Shown piece after piece: positions 55,667 to 63,575 of a stretch of DNA of 64,000 nucleotides (positions within the stretch are counted from its first letter, which is position 1; each line of letters starts with the position of its first letter). The translations under genes and the position numbers were made by a program. The DNA comes from Methanomicrobia archaeon (GTDB lineage: Archaea; Halobacteriota; Bog-38; Methanoflorentales; Methanoflorentaceae). A model generated the notes under the pieces. That model was not told the DNA's origin. It worked only from the letters and a program-made list of their open reading frames with translations, and searched no databases. Location: assembly GCA_015660915.1 (NCBI GenBank), contig JACTTZ010000009.1:1-64000 (forward strand). The letters run 5' to 3'.

Positions 55667-56164
55667 TTGTTCTGTCTAGTTATGTGGTAGGCCACTTGCT
55701 TCGGCTTCTAGATCCTCAATCGTATCATCTTCTCGTTTTTTCCCTCGCTCGCTGAGCCTCTATTTTGTGGAACACGCAACGCCGGTTGATTCGTAGCTTC
55801 AGACAGAAGGGGGCACTTTTTGGCAGCCATAGCTGCTTGCACGGGTGATGGATATATGATGTTGATTGTGTCCATCCATACTTTTTCTACAGGTTCCTTC
55901 TAAATCGGGATGTTTTTGGCTGATCATGCCACTGTAAAACATGGCGCTGATGCTCAACTACAGCGATTGGATATCAACGTCGCCTCGTATAAAGCCCCAC
56001 GCTTTCTATTCTGCTAAGAACTCCTCCAGAATCTGAAGTCATTTGTAATAATCTTCGAGGAGGGGAGCTTGCAAGATGTCGTTGCGGGCACCTTCCGATA
56101 TTACCTCGAACGCTCAACACATAACAGCGATGATAGGAACGGTGCTAGTTCGCCTGCGTCGACG
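55667..56164. other. intergenic, nothing recognised
   Basis: Upstream region of the radical SAM gene. CACATAACTAG about 20 bases before its ATG may be a TATA box. The rest shows no gene, tRNA or shared repeat that I can support; a GAGGAGGGG at 56058-56066 precedes only a shadow frame. Confidence 0.4.
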
Positions 56165-56316
56165 CTACTCCCACAATTCAAGCGGGATCGTCGTCCCCCG
56201 GCACCGTTCGCACTCCCAGTACAGCACTCCGCGACGCTCGTCTTTACATCGTCCGCATTGGCCATTCCGGCACCGATCTCGTGACGGGGGACACACTTCA
56301 TTTCAGTATCGCTCAT
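56165..56316 (-). pseudogene. small zinc-ribbon protein, apparent one-base frameshift
   Basis: ATG 56316 has GGAGG upstream and reads MSDTEMKCVP. Past a run of five C (complement of 56283-56287) the Cys-rich homologous sequence is in another frame: CRNGQCGRCKDERRG then WECERCRGTTIPLELWE, ending at TAG 56167-56165. One extra C would join them into a 50-residue protein with CGRC and CERC pairs. A GTG in the second frame (56297) could make a 43-residue version without a frameshift, so this may still be expressed. Confidence 0.5.
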
Positions 56317-56379
56317 TATTTTCCTCCGATGGAAGATGAGAAGATGTTGACAATCTCGCGAGAGTAGTGAGTTTCGAGT

Positions 56380-56590
56380 GAACTCTGTTTTTCAACCCCG
56401 CTCATATGAGGTGGCCCCTCCGCTTGAGCATATTGCAGTGAACGAATAGAGAACTCCTTTCCTGGAGGCATCTAGGATGCCTGAGCAAGTGCCTACCCCA
56501 CCTTAGTGATCATCGCTTACCGACCTCTTTCCTGCTCACCCTTAGCTCGGAAAGAGCTCCGACGCAAACAGAGGGGGCCGCCTAGACGGC
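56380..56590 (-). repeat. repeat family 3, reverse orientation
   Basis: CGACCTCTTTCCTGC (56521-56535) and TCGGAAAGAGCTC (56549-56561) are the reverse complement of the 52737-52780 blocks. Flanking similarity (GGAGTTCTCTATTC, CACCTCATATGAGCG on the minus strand) extends for about 200 bases. It abuts repeat family 2 copy 2. Confidence 0.5.
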
Positions 56591-57036
56591 TATCGAACAA
56601 CTATAGAGGCTGCTTATTCTCTATACAGTGACTATTTCTGGCACAACGCGAACAAGGATACGGTCGTAAAGAACAACCTGCTCTGCAAAAAGCTCGGGAG
56701 AACGGAAGCGGATTCAAACCGCGCTGTGCTCTCTCGTTCTCCCTTGCAAATTAAGCCGAGCGTTAGTTTCTGGAGCGCCTATAACCTTTCTACACGTGGT
56801 GAACGTAACAGCATATCGACTGACTGCTTCTTTGTGCTGTTGACCATTTTTCACCGCGCTCACCACTGAAAAACCGTTTTTCGATACTGCTCGTTCTTCC
56901 TTAGGTCGACGGTCGTGTCAATGCGCTGTATCATCAGGAGAGGAAAGACGACTTAGGAGAGGAAATACGACTCTGGAGAGCACAGAAGAAATGTATATCG
57001 GCGGTCTCACGTAAGTCTCGCTTGAGGAGGTGAATC
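56591..57036 (+). repeat. repeat family 2, copy 2 (non-coding, possible RNA or leader)
   Basis: Collinear with 53791-54240. GGAGAACG (56697-56704) pairs with CGTTCTCC (56735-56742). Tandem AGGAGAGGAAA-ACGACT units lie near 56935-56975. It ends with GAGGAGGTGA directly before the 57037 gene, so it could be an unusually long structured 5' leader for that gene. Confidence 0.6.
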
Positions 57037-57198
57037 ATGATAAATGCAGATCAGGTAGAAAAAGTGGTGAACTGCTATTACCACCTGTACGGGGAATGCG
57101 CGAAAGGCCGTCTGAGGGTGAAGGACGAGGCGTGCGTTTACTGTCTTGAACGCGCCCTCGATGATATTCGCTTCGCTCTCCACTCTGACGATACTTAG
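57037..57198 (+). CDS. 53-residue Cys-containing protein
   Basis: ATG 57037 follows GAGGAGGTGA, a near-perfect SD. The acidic product (MINADQVEKVVNCYYHLYGE, then CAKGRLRVKDEACVYCLERAL) has four cysteines, C13, C22, C35 and C38, which could bind one zinc. Preceded by family 2 copy 2 and followed 59 bases later by another zinc-ribbon gene. No family recognised. Confidence 0.65.
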   Translation: MINADQVEKVVNCYYHLYGECAKGRLRVKDEACVYCLERALDDIRFALHSDDT

Positions 57199-57257
57199 CG
57201 GATTTCGCGAACCACCTTTTTTCCATTGATTACGCTTTGCAACGGCTCGTGAAGATA

Positions 57258-57395
57258 ATGAAGACCGATAAACCGCGCTGTTCAGTTTGTGGCGATTACA
57301 CCCTTACGAAGGGGTGGGTGCTCAGTGATCACGAACTGTATTGCATTCGGTGCGCACGAGTGAAGAAATTCGTTAAAAGCAGCCCGAACTCGTGA
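57258..57395 (+). CDS. 45-residue zinc-ribbon protein
   Basis: ATG 57258 to TGA 57395. CSVC (residues 8-11) and CIRC (residues 29-32) with a 17-residue spacer form a classic zinc ribbon, followed by a basic tail (ARVKKFVKSS). Probably co-transcribed with the preceding Cys-rich gene. Possible nucleic-acid or protein adaptor; no function known. Confidence 0.6.
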   Translation: MKTDKPRCSVCGDYTLTKGWVLSDHELYCIRCARVKKFVKSSPNS

Positions 57396-57570
57396 CTTTC
57401 AGTTGCCCGCAGCAAAGGTTTAGTTTTAAGATCCGTATTTTAGGTCCAGAAAAAGATGCAGAAGAACGGCCTTAGCGAATTGGCAGAGCGAAAAGGGCTG
57501 CGATCCGACGCTTCTCGCCTCCTTATCACAAAAAATGAGTGCGTTGCGCAAGAAAAAATTGCTCTGCCGC

Positions 57571-57792
57571 TTAATAGTAGTAGCGGTCTCGTTGTTTTCG
57601 TCTCTTATGCGTGATGATGTAGTCTTTGTCAAAGCCATCATCAGCGAGTTGTCTATTCCCCGCGCTTTCGTCAACGACCTCCTACTGAAAATCCTCAACG
57701 ACGTACTTCTCTAGGATGAAATCCCACTTGTACGATTCATTCGGCAGGACAAACCACTTGAGGGGTTTCTCCAGTTTATCTTTCGCTTGCAT
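57571..57792 (-). pseudogene. small gene interrupted by an in-frame TAG
   Basis: GGAGGTGA precedes ATG 57792. The first 36 codons read MQAKDKLEKPLKWFVLPNES and on to VVEDFQ, then TAG (57684-57682). In the same frame it goes on 36 codons with protein-like composition (EVVDESAGNRQLADDGFDKDYIITHKRR) to TAA 57573. It may be a 36-residue protein followed by a decayed tail, or one 73-residue gene with a stop mutation. No family recognised. Confidence 0.45.
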
Positions 57793-58539
57793 CTTCTTCT
57801 CTCACCTCCAAAATTAATAGTGGCTGGACAGTGACGTCAACGCTTGCCTCATAAACTATATAGAGCTCCCGAGTCGGGTCTTTGCAAGAGATGATACTGC
57901 TGTGTCGCGCATCACGCCGAAATGCCGGCTTACGACGCCCTTGTGCAAATAACTATACTCTCTAGACTCTCCTTGCGACACGCTTAACCTTCCACACGCC
58001 GAAAAGGGACTAGTCACAACTCGGTTGTGGCTGTGCGTCCAAGGTTGCGGGCCTACCTCGGTAGACAAAAAAAACTTCGGTCCGCCATCTTTTCTGGGCC
58101 AGCAAACGGCTTGGATGCGCGATCCAGCCGTTCTTCACCCCCTTTCTATCTTTAAGCGTTATTTGCCACATTTCTCGCTGCCCCACGGGCATCTGCAAAA
58201 AAAAGCAGGGAGAATGTGGTCGAACGATCGCCTCCGCTTCCACGTGGACGAGAGATAGAATTACAGGTATACCAGTAAGAGCCATACGTTATTATTGTAA
58301 GACATGTGCTGTTACGCTCAAATGCGTTCTTCTTCTATGCCTCTTGCACAATGTTCCGCGTGTTGAGTGTCGCGCTTGGGACCTCTATACGCACGGTCCC
58401 GTGGCGTTAGAGCGCCCGGAACTGCACTAGTCTGCGCGCGCAAGCATATGACGTTCGGCTTAGCTGCTCAACAAGAACGGAGGCGCGACTTTTTCACCGC
58501 ACAAATAGGTATTTACCTTTCTAGACAAACCGTTAGTTG
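57793..58539. other. long intergenic stretch, nothing recognised
   Basis: About 750 bases between the small gene above and the HAD gene. Frames on both strands (for example 58010-58285) lack SD sites and family resemblance. No match to the repeat families was seen by eye. Confidence 0.4.
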
Positions 58540-59262
58540 ATGATTGAGACAGAAGCGGTCCTCTTTGACGCTTATGGCACCGTGCTCGACGTCGGCACGT
58601 ACCACCGGGACATAACCGAGCACGTCGTCCAGCAATCGAATACGCTCTTCGGCATCACCACATCAGTTGACGAGTTTAACGCGTACTGGAGCGAAGAGTT
58701 TGAATTCGCGTTTCATGACGTGATCGCTTACTGTGGCGAGTTTAGAAATATGCGCGATCTTTATGGGATTAGCACAAGAAACGTCTTTCATCGTTACGGG
58801 ATACAGGTGCCGGACACTTACGTTGCAGAGCTAAACTATACGTACAAAAAAATGCTCGACGAAGCGGTTTCTATTCTTCCGAATGTGAAACAGACACTCG
58901 ATACGCTCTATGCAAACGGACTCCGGCTCGGAATGGTTTCAAACGGAGACAACGAGGAGCTTTCGGCCCATCTCGACGGCGTCTCTGACCTTTTTGACGT
59001 AGTGATCACCTCTGAAGAGCTCAAAGTCTACAAACCGCATCCGCGAATATTCAACGAGACCCTTCAGAAAATGGGCGTAGCACGCGAAAACGCTGCCTTT
59101 GTCGGAGATACGATCACTTCTGATGTTTTGGGAGCAAAAAAAGCAGGGTTAACGGCTATCTGGTACAACAAAAAACAGCGCATTCCAAAGCCCGAAATAC
59201 GCCCGGATTTTGAAATCCGCGATATGACAGAGATCCTAGAGATCGTGGAATGCAAGTCGTGA
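58540..59262 (+). CDS. HAD-superfamily hydrolase (haloacid-dehalogenase-like phosphatase)
   Basis: 240 residues from ATG 58540. Motif I is AVLFDAYGTVLD (nucleophile Asp and acid Asp/Tyr variant), motif II GMVSNGD, motif III with Lys in ELKVYKPHPRIF, motif IV FVGDTITSDVLGAKKAG. A helical cap sits between motifs I and II. The DAYGT variant of motif I is typical of the dehalogenase/phosphatase subgroup. Substrate unknown. Convergent with htpX. Confidence 0.9.
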   Translation: MIETEAVLFDAYGTVLDVGTYHRDITEHVVQQSNTLFGITTSVDEFNAYWSEEFEFAFHDVIAYCGEFRNMRDLYGISTRNVFHRYGIQVPDTYVAELNYTYKKMLDEAVSILPNVKQTLDTLYANGLRLGMVSNGDNEELSAHLDGVSDLFDVVITSEELKVYKPHPRIFNETLQKMGVARENAAFVGDTITSDVLGAKKAGLTAIWYNKKQRIPKPEIRPDFEIRDMTEILEIVECKS

Positions 59263-59293
59263 TGCAAGGATCGTAACTGATTCTCACGCGTCC

Positions 59294-60181
59294 TTAGGCG
59301 CTTTGTCCTGCAAGTTGCGCCTCCATCTGCCGCAGTCGCTCTATCCGCTTTTCAATGGGCGGATGCGTCGACAAGAGGTTTAGCGCGGAGCCTCTCGATA
59401 TTGCCGGTATGATGAAGAATTGGCTTATGCCTTCAACTTTGCGGATGTCCTCGGTTGGCACGCGTTGGACATAGCCGCTGATTTTAAGCAGTGCGCTGGC
59501 AAGGTTTGCCGGGTGTGCTGTGATAATGGCAGAGCCACGATCGGCCGCATACTCGCGGTAGCGCGACAGCGCCCGCGTGATGAGAAAGCTAATGATCCAT
59601 ATCGCTGCGAGCGCGATGAAGAAAAGAAAGATGTTATTGTCCCTTCGGTTGCCACCTGCCCCGATGAAGAACCAGTAGCGCATGAGGAAACCCGCAATCG
59701 TCGTGACGAAGCTCGCGATGGTCATAACAAGCATATCTCTGTTCTTGACGTGTGACAACTCGTGCGCAAGCACCGCTTCCACCTCAGGCTCTTCGAGTCG
59801 TTGAAGGAGTGAACTGGTGACGGCTACCACGGCGTGTTTTTGGTTACGGCCCGTCGCAAAGGCGTTCGGAACGGGGCTGTTTGCTATGGCCACCTTTGGC
59901 TTAGGTAGATCGGCCATAGCGCAAAGGCGTTCAATCGCGCTGTGGAGCTCCGGGGCCTCATCCTCGCTGACGATGTGGGCGCCGCTCGCGGCGAGCACTA
60001 CCCGGTCTGAAAAATAGTACTGCGCTCCAAGAAACAGTGCCACAAAAACGGCTATGAGCGCGATGTTTTGCACGTAGAGCAAGATGATGCCAATGAACGC
60101 GACGTATACGATCCCAAGCAAAATCATGGTCAGCAACATGCGGGCTGAAAGCCCGATGTCACTGCCCCACTTACCTTTCAT
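59294..60181 (-). CDS. htpX: HtpX-type membrane zinc metalloprotease
   Basis: 295 residues. Two N-terminal TM helices, zinc site H140-E141-x2-H144 (AHELSHVKNRDM), two further TM helices, and the downstream ligand region RYREYAADRGSA. It degrades damaged membrane proteins. The opening MKGKWGSDIGLSARM is typical of archaeal HtpX. Single gene with an AT-rich promoter region toward 60215. Confidence 0.94.
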   Translation of the reverse strand: MKGKWGSDIGLSARMLLTMILLGIVYVAFIGIILLYVQNIALIAVFVALFLGAQYYFSDRVVLAASGAHIVSEDEAPELHSAIERLCAMADLPKPKVAIANSPVPNAFATGRNQKHAVVAVTSSLLQRLEEPEVEAVLAHELSHVKNRDMLVMTIASFVTTIAGFLMRYWFFIGAGGNRRDNNIFLFFIALAAIWIISFLITRALSRYREYAADRGSAIITAHPANLASALLKISGYVQRVPTEDIRKVEGISQFFIIPAISRGSALNLLSTHPPIEKRIERLRQMEAQLAGQSA

Positions 60182-60358
60182 ATGTTGTAATCACCCGGTT
60201 GTCTGTTTATCACAATTAATATGCGCGCTTGAGCTCATAAAGATACCGTCAGTTGGTTCAATCGTATTCTGCCACCGCTTTGCACGTCGAGGAGCGTCCT
60301 GCCACGCACTTAGCAAGGGTTTATAATGAGGCAGCCACGTTAGCTACCACGGAGCAAC

Positions 60359-61150
60359 ATGCCTACGGATTTCAAAAAAGAAACGCCCGCTGAAGCCATC
60401 GATTGGGATGAGTTCCATCCTACAACTCCATATGACGTTTACGTGCCGCACACGCCGCAGCGCAAGAAATGGTCAATCGTCCTGGGTATCTTGCTGTATC
60501 TCATAGGCCAATTTAGCGTGTCGCTCTTTTTGCCGCCCCTTCTCATCAGCACGGGCATAATCGCATCGCGCGAAGCGCTCAACATATCCTCTGGAATTGT
60601 CACTCCCGCGACCTTATGGCTTTTGAACGTTGCGAATATCGTTTCCATTGCGCTCATCATAGCAGTCGTTCTCGGTTTCTACAAGGACAAGCTCGCTTCA
60701 CTTGGATTCACCACGAAAAAAATACCGAAAGCGCTTCTCTATGGTGTTATAGGATTCGTCGTTGCCTTTATCATCGCAGGCATCGTCGGCTATCCCATTC
60801 AACAACAGTTCGGCGTCGATCCGACGCAGGAGGCGCTATCACAAACGGCCAGCGTCCCGGGACTTTTACCCCTCCTCTTCTTGTCTGGAGTCATCATCGC
60901 CCCCATCGCGGAAGAGATCGTGTTTCGGGGGTACCTCTACAAAGCCTTCAGAGATCGCTTTAAGCCCTCATACGCGATCTTCCTGAGCGCCGCACTCTTT
61001 TCGGCCATCCATTTGGAGCTGCTGGCCGCTGCTCCGCTGTTCGTCATCGGTATCGTTCTCGCGTACGTGTACGAGAAGACGGGCAATTTGATGGCTCCGA
61101 TTACGTTGCACGTGCTCAACAACGCGGTTGCCTTCCTCTTTGTGCGCTAG
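60359..61150 (+). CDS. CPBP (CAAX-like) intramembrane protease
   Basis: 263 residues with six or more TM helices. The motifs APIAEEIVFRGYLYKAF (EExxxR), SAALFSAIH (FxxxH) and the final LMAPITLHVLNNAVAFLF (HxxxN/D) are complete. CPBP proteases cleave prenylated or bacteriocin-related peptides in membranes; some protect against or process self-made bacteriocins. The last 64 bases of this gene recur exactly at 63503-63566, beyond the lasso-type cassette, so the gene's 3' end looks like the site where the cassette was inserted. Confidence 0.9.
   Translation: MPTDFKKETPAEAIDWDEFHPTTPYDVYVPHTPQRKKWSIVLGILLYLIGQFSVSLFLPPLLISTGIIASREALNISSGIVTPATLWLLNVANIVSIALIIAVVLGFYKDKLASLGFTTKKIPKALLYGVIGFVVAFIIAGIVGYPIQQQFGVDPTQEALSQTASVPGLLPLLFLSGVIIAPIAEEIVFRGYLYKAFRDRFKPSYAIFLSAALFSAIHLELLAAAPLFVIGIVLAYVYEKTGNLMAPITLHVLNNAVAFLFVR
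61087..61150 (+). repeat. left copy of a 64-bp direct repeat (3' end of the CPBP gene)
   Basis: Identical to 63503-63566 for 64 bases, with TGCCCG shared after one mismatch. Left copy completes the CPBP gene; right copy stands alone. Position at a gene's 3' end resembles attL/attR of elements that integrate there. Confidence 0.9.
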
Positions 61151-61343
61151 GTGCCCGCCACTGAGAGGCATCTCTGCATCATTTATCCACGCTGAACAAT
61201 AAAGCGTATCGATGTAGGGCTGCACGGCTGAGCTAGCTTTATAGGCCAGATAAGCTCGCTGATGGCAATCAGAGACCGTTAGCCGCGAAATCATTCTTAA
61301 ATATGAGGTTATATAAAGTTGTAGTATTCACTGGAGGCTTTAG

Positions 61344-63248
61344 ATGAGCGGCATTATCGGCATCTATCGCTTTGATAACAAAATCATCGACTCAAGTGAG
61401 CCACACCGTATGATCGACCGCCTCGCCCACCGCGGCCCGGACGGCTCGGGCACTTGGCACCGCGGTCCAGTTGGCCTCGGCCATTGCATGCTCTGGACCA
61501 CCCCCGAGTCCCTGCACGAGCAGCTCCCATTGGTCAGTGACGACGACCGCTGCGCCATCACCGCCGACGCCCGTATCGACAACCGCGACGAGCTCATCAC
61601 CGGCTTGAGACTCGTTACTCCTCCAGCAGAGATCACCGACAGCCAGCTCATCCTCCACGCCTATGAACGCTGGGGCGAGCACTGCGTCGACCACCTCCTC
61701 GGCGACTTCGCCTTTGCGATCTGGGACGACGACAAACAGCACCTCTTCTGCGCCCGCGACCACATGGGCGTCAAGCCGTTCTTCCACTACTGCTCTGATA
61801 CGCTCTTCGCCTTCGCCTCTGAGATTAAGGCCCTCTTCTGCCTGCCTCAGGTGCCCCGCGAGATAAACGAGGTGCGGGTGGCATGCTACCTCGCCGCGAT
61901 CATGAAGGACAAGCAGATCACCGCCTACAAAGATGTTCGACGGCTGCCTGCGGCATATTCTATGGTCATCACGAGCGAACAGGCAGACGTGCGTCAGTAC
62001 TGGTCTCTCGATCCGACCCGTGAAATCCGCCTAGACTCTGATGATGCCTACGCAGCTGCATTCCGTGATATCTTCTCCGAAGCCGTCCGCTGTCGGCTCC
62101 GGAGCGCTTTTCCCGTTGGGGCAGAGCTCAGCGGCGGCCTAGATTCCTCCTCGGTCGCCTGCGTTGCGCGACAGCACTTCGTAGGAGGTGGGGGGCCTCC
62201 TCTCCCCGTATTTTCCCTCACCTTTGACTCGACCCCTGAGTGCGACGAGAGCGCTTATGCGAACGCCTTAGTCGCTCAAGGTGGAGTGGTGCCACATTGG
62301 ATCCCCACTGGAGCCTTAAGTCCGTTCAAAGCGGTATTAAAGATCGTCTCCCAGCAAAATGAGGAGCTTACCGCTGCGCCTAACTTATACCTTTCACACG
62401 CCAGTGCGGATATGGCCCAGCGTGCGGGCATCCGAGTCCTCTTAACCGGCCTCGACGGGGATACGACCGTGTATCACGCGCCTGAGTATTTTTTGGAGTT
62501 GGCCCGCACCGGGCGGTGGAAGACACTTGCCGAAAACGTCTACGAGTTCTCAAAGCTCCGCGCCGATCTGACCACGTGGAAGGTCTTCAAAATGGGAGTC
62601 CTTGCGCCCATCGCGCCGGGCCCGTTCCTCCGAGTGTGGCACCTCGTGCGGCGGCAGCACGCCCCCATACACGTCGATGCAGAGTGTATCAACCCTACAT
62701 TTGCCCGTCGTGTCGGACTCGCTGCGCTTCAAGAGGCGCACAAGAAAATGCTAAAACCGGATAAGACCGTAAGAGAGGGACACTACCAGAGTCTCACAAG
62801 TGACTACATCGAGCTCGCATTGGAGGAAAAAGACCGAATATCTGCTCCCTTTGGCATCGAGCTACGCCACCCGTTCTTTGACAAACGGCTAGTGGAGTTC
62901 TGTCTCGCGCTGCCTGCCGAGCAGAAGATGCGGGGCGGGTGGACCCGCGTAGTGCTACGTCACGCGATGGACAAGCTTCTCCCGCGAGAGATTCAGTGGA
63001 GACCGAGCAAGTCAAACCTCGGTCCGGGTTTCGTGCGCAATCTAGCAACACACGACGGGGCCCTTATTGAAACGGTCTTGACGAACCCCCCGTACCACCT
63101 TGGGCAATTCGTTGACGTGTCCAAGCTGCGCCGTGTCTTTGAGCGCTTTAAGTGTCACCCTACAACGGGCGATGCGATGGTTCTATGGCGCGCTGTAAAC
63201 GTCGCGCTTTGGATTTCCGTAAGCCCCGCTCAATCGCCAACAGAGTGA
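61344..63248 (+). CDS. asparagine-synthetase-like lasso peptide cyclase
   Basis: 634 residues. The N-terminus MSGIIGIYRFD has Ser where true AsnB enzymes have the catalytic Cys2, so glutaminase activity is not expected; lasso cyclases of the LasC/McjC type share this change. A degenerate glutaminase domain (RLAHRGPDGSG) is followed by the ATP-pyrophosphatase loop ELSGGLDSSSVA (about residues 261-272) and LLTGLDGDTTVYHAPEYFLELARTGRW (about 366-392), the GLDGD-T block typical of lasso cyclases. The enzyme adenylates an Asp/Glu side chain and closes the macrolactam. GGAGG before ATG 61344 and TTATATAA upstream support the start. A precursor gene follows at 63295. Confidence 0.88.
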   Translation: MSGIIGIYRFDNKIIDSSEPHRMIDRLAHRGPDGSGTWHRGPVGLGHCMLWTTPESLHEQLPLVSDDDRCAITADARIDNRDELITGLRLVTPPAEITDSQLILHAYERWGEHCVDHLLGDFAFAIWDDDKQHLFCARDHMGVKPFFHYCSDTLFAFASEIKALFCLPQVPREINEVRVACYLAAIMKDKQITAYKDVRRLPAAYSMVITSEQADVRQYWSLDPTREIRLDSDDAYAAAFRDIFSEAVRCRLRSAFPVGAELSGGLDSSSVACVARQHFVGGGGPPLPVFSLTFDSTPECDESAYANALVAQGGVVPHWIPTGALSPFKAVLKIVSQQNEELTAAPNLYLSHASADMAQRAGIRVLLTGLDGDTTVYHAPEYFLELARTGRWKTLAENVYEFSKLRADLTTWKVFKMGVLAPIAPGPFLRVWHLVRRQHAPIHVDAECINPTFARRVGLAALQEAHKKMLKPDKTVREGHYQSLTSDYIELALEEKDRISAPFGIELRHPFFDKRLVEFCLALPAEQKMRGGWTRVVLRHAMDKLLPREIQWRPSKSNLGPGFVRNLATHDGALIETVLTNPPYHLGQFVDVSKLRRVFERFKCHPTTGDAMVLWRAVNVALWISVSPAQSPTE

Positions 63249-63294
63249 AAGCATAAGAGTTAAGTGCAGCAAGTGCCACTGCTTAGATTGTCAT

Positions 63295-63420
63295 ATGGAT
63301 AACGACAAACGCCTCTGGAGTACGCCGCATCTCGTGACGCTGGGGGATATCCAAACGCTGACGGAAAATGTGGAAGGAGACAGCCCAGCGGACGACCCGT
63401 ATGGGAGCTACCTCCCTTAG
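63295..63420 (+). CDS. candidate lasso peptide precursor
   Basis: 41 residues, starting 46 bases after the cyclase stop. Residues 8-23 (WSTPHLVTLGDIQTLT) match the lasso leader pattern Y/W-xx-P-x-L-xxx-G-xxxxx-T: W8, P11, L13, G17, T23. If cleavage follows the usual rule with Thr at -2, the core is the 17 residues N25-P41, and D33 is core position 9, a proper ring acceptor (Asn1-Asp9). A start at G28 with D34 at position 7 is an alternative. Asn as first residue is uncommon. No leader-binding RRE protein or leader protease gene is in the window. Confidence 0.75.
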   Translation: MDNDKRLWSTPHLVTLGDIQTLTENVEGDSPADDPYGSYLP

Positions 63421-63470
63421 AGTTCTGTCTCGAGCTGCCTGCAGAGCAGAAGATGCGGGGCGGGTGGACC
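63420..63470 (+). repeat. 51-bp fragment of the cyclase gene
   Basis: GAGTTCTGTCTCG-GCTGCCTGC through GGGCGGGTGGACC repeats 62895-62945 of the cyclase gene with two mismatches. It begins on the last base of the precursor stop codon. It shows that a second cyclase copy, or part of one, once lay here. Confidence 0.85.
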
Positions 63471-63502
63471 TATATGTTGTGCCGTTTTGGCCCATTTTCT
63501 AT

Positions 63503-63566
63503 TTTGATGGCTCCGATTACGTTGCACGTGCTCAACAACGCGGTTGCCTTCCTCTTTGTGCGCTAG
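63503..63566 (+). repeat. right copy of the 64-bp direct repeat (CPBP 3' end)
   Basis: Exact copy of 61087-61150. It is in frame with the cyclase fragment at 63420-63470, so the junction reads as a short chimera (GGWTYMLCRFGPFSILMAPI) without a start codon. Confidence 0.9.
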
Positions 63567-63575
63567 ATGCCCGTC

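Noticed and set aside
56930-56980. CRISPR-like short tandem repeats (AGGAG units)
   Set aside because: Only two or three imperfect 19-20 base units without unique spacers; they are part of repeat family 2.
57571-57792. Pyrrolysine-containing protein
   Set aside because: At least nine ordinary genes in the window end in TAG (for example tldD, pyrF, the CPBP gene and the aldolase-linked kinase), so TAG is a common stop here; no pyl genes are present.
58010-58285. 91-codon minus-strand frame
   Set aside because: No SD or recognisable motif; an equally long frame lies on the other strand.
61344-63248. Ordinary asparagine synthetase B
   Set aside because: Cys2 is replaced by Ser, the GLDGD-T block is typical of lasso cyclases and a leader-like small gene follows.
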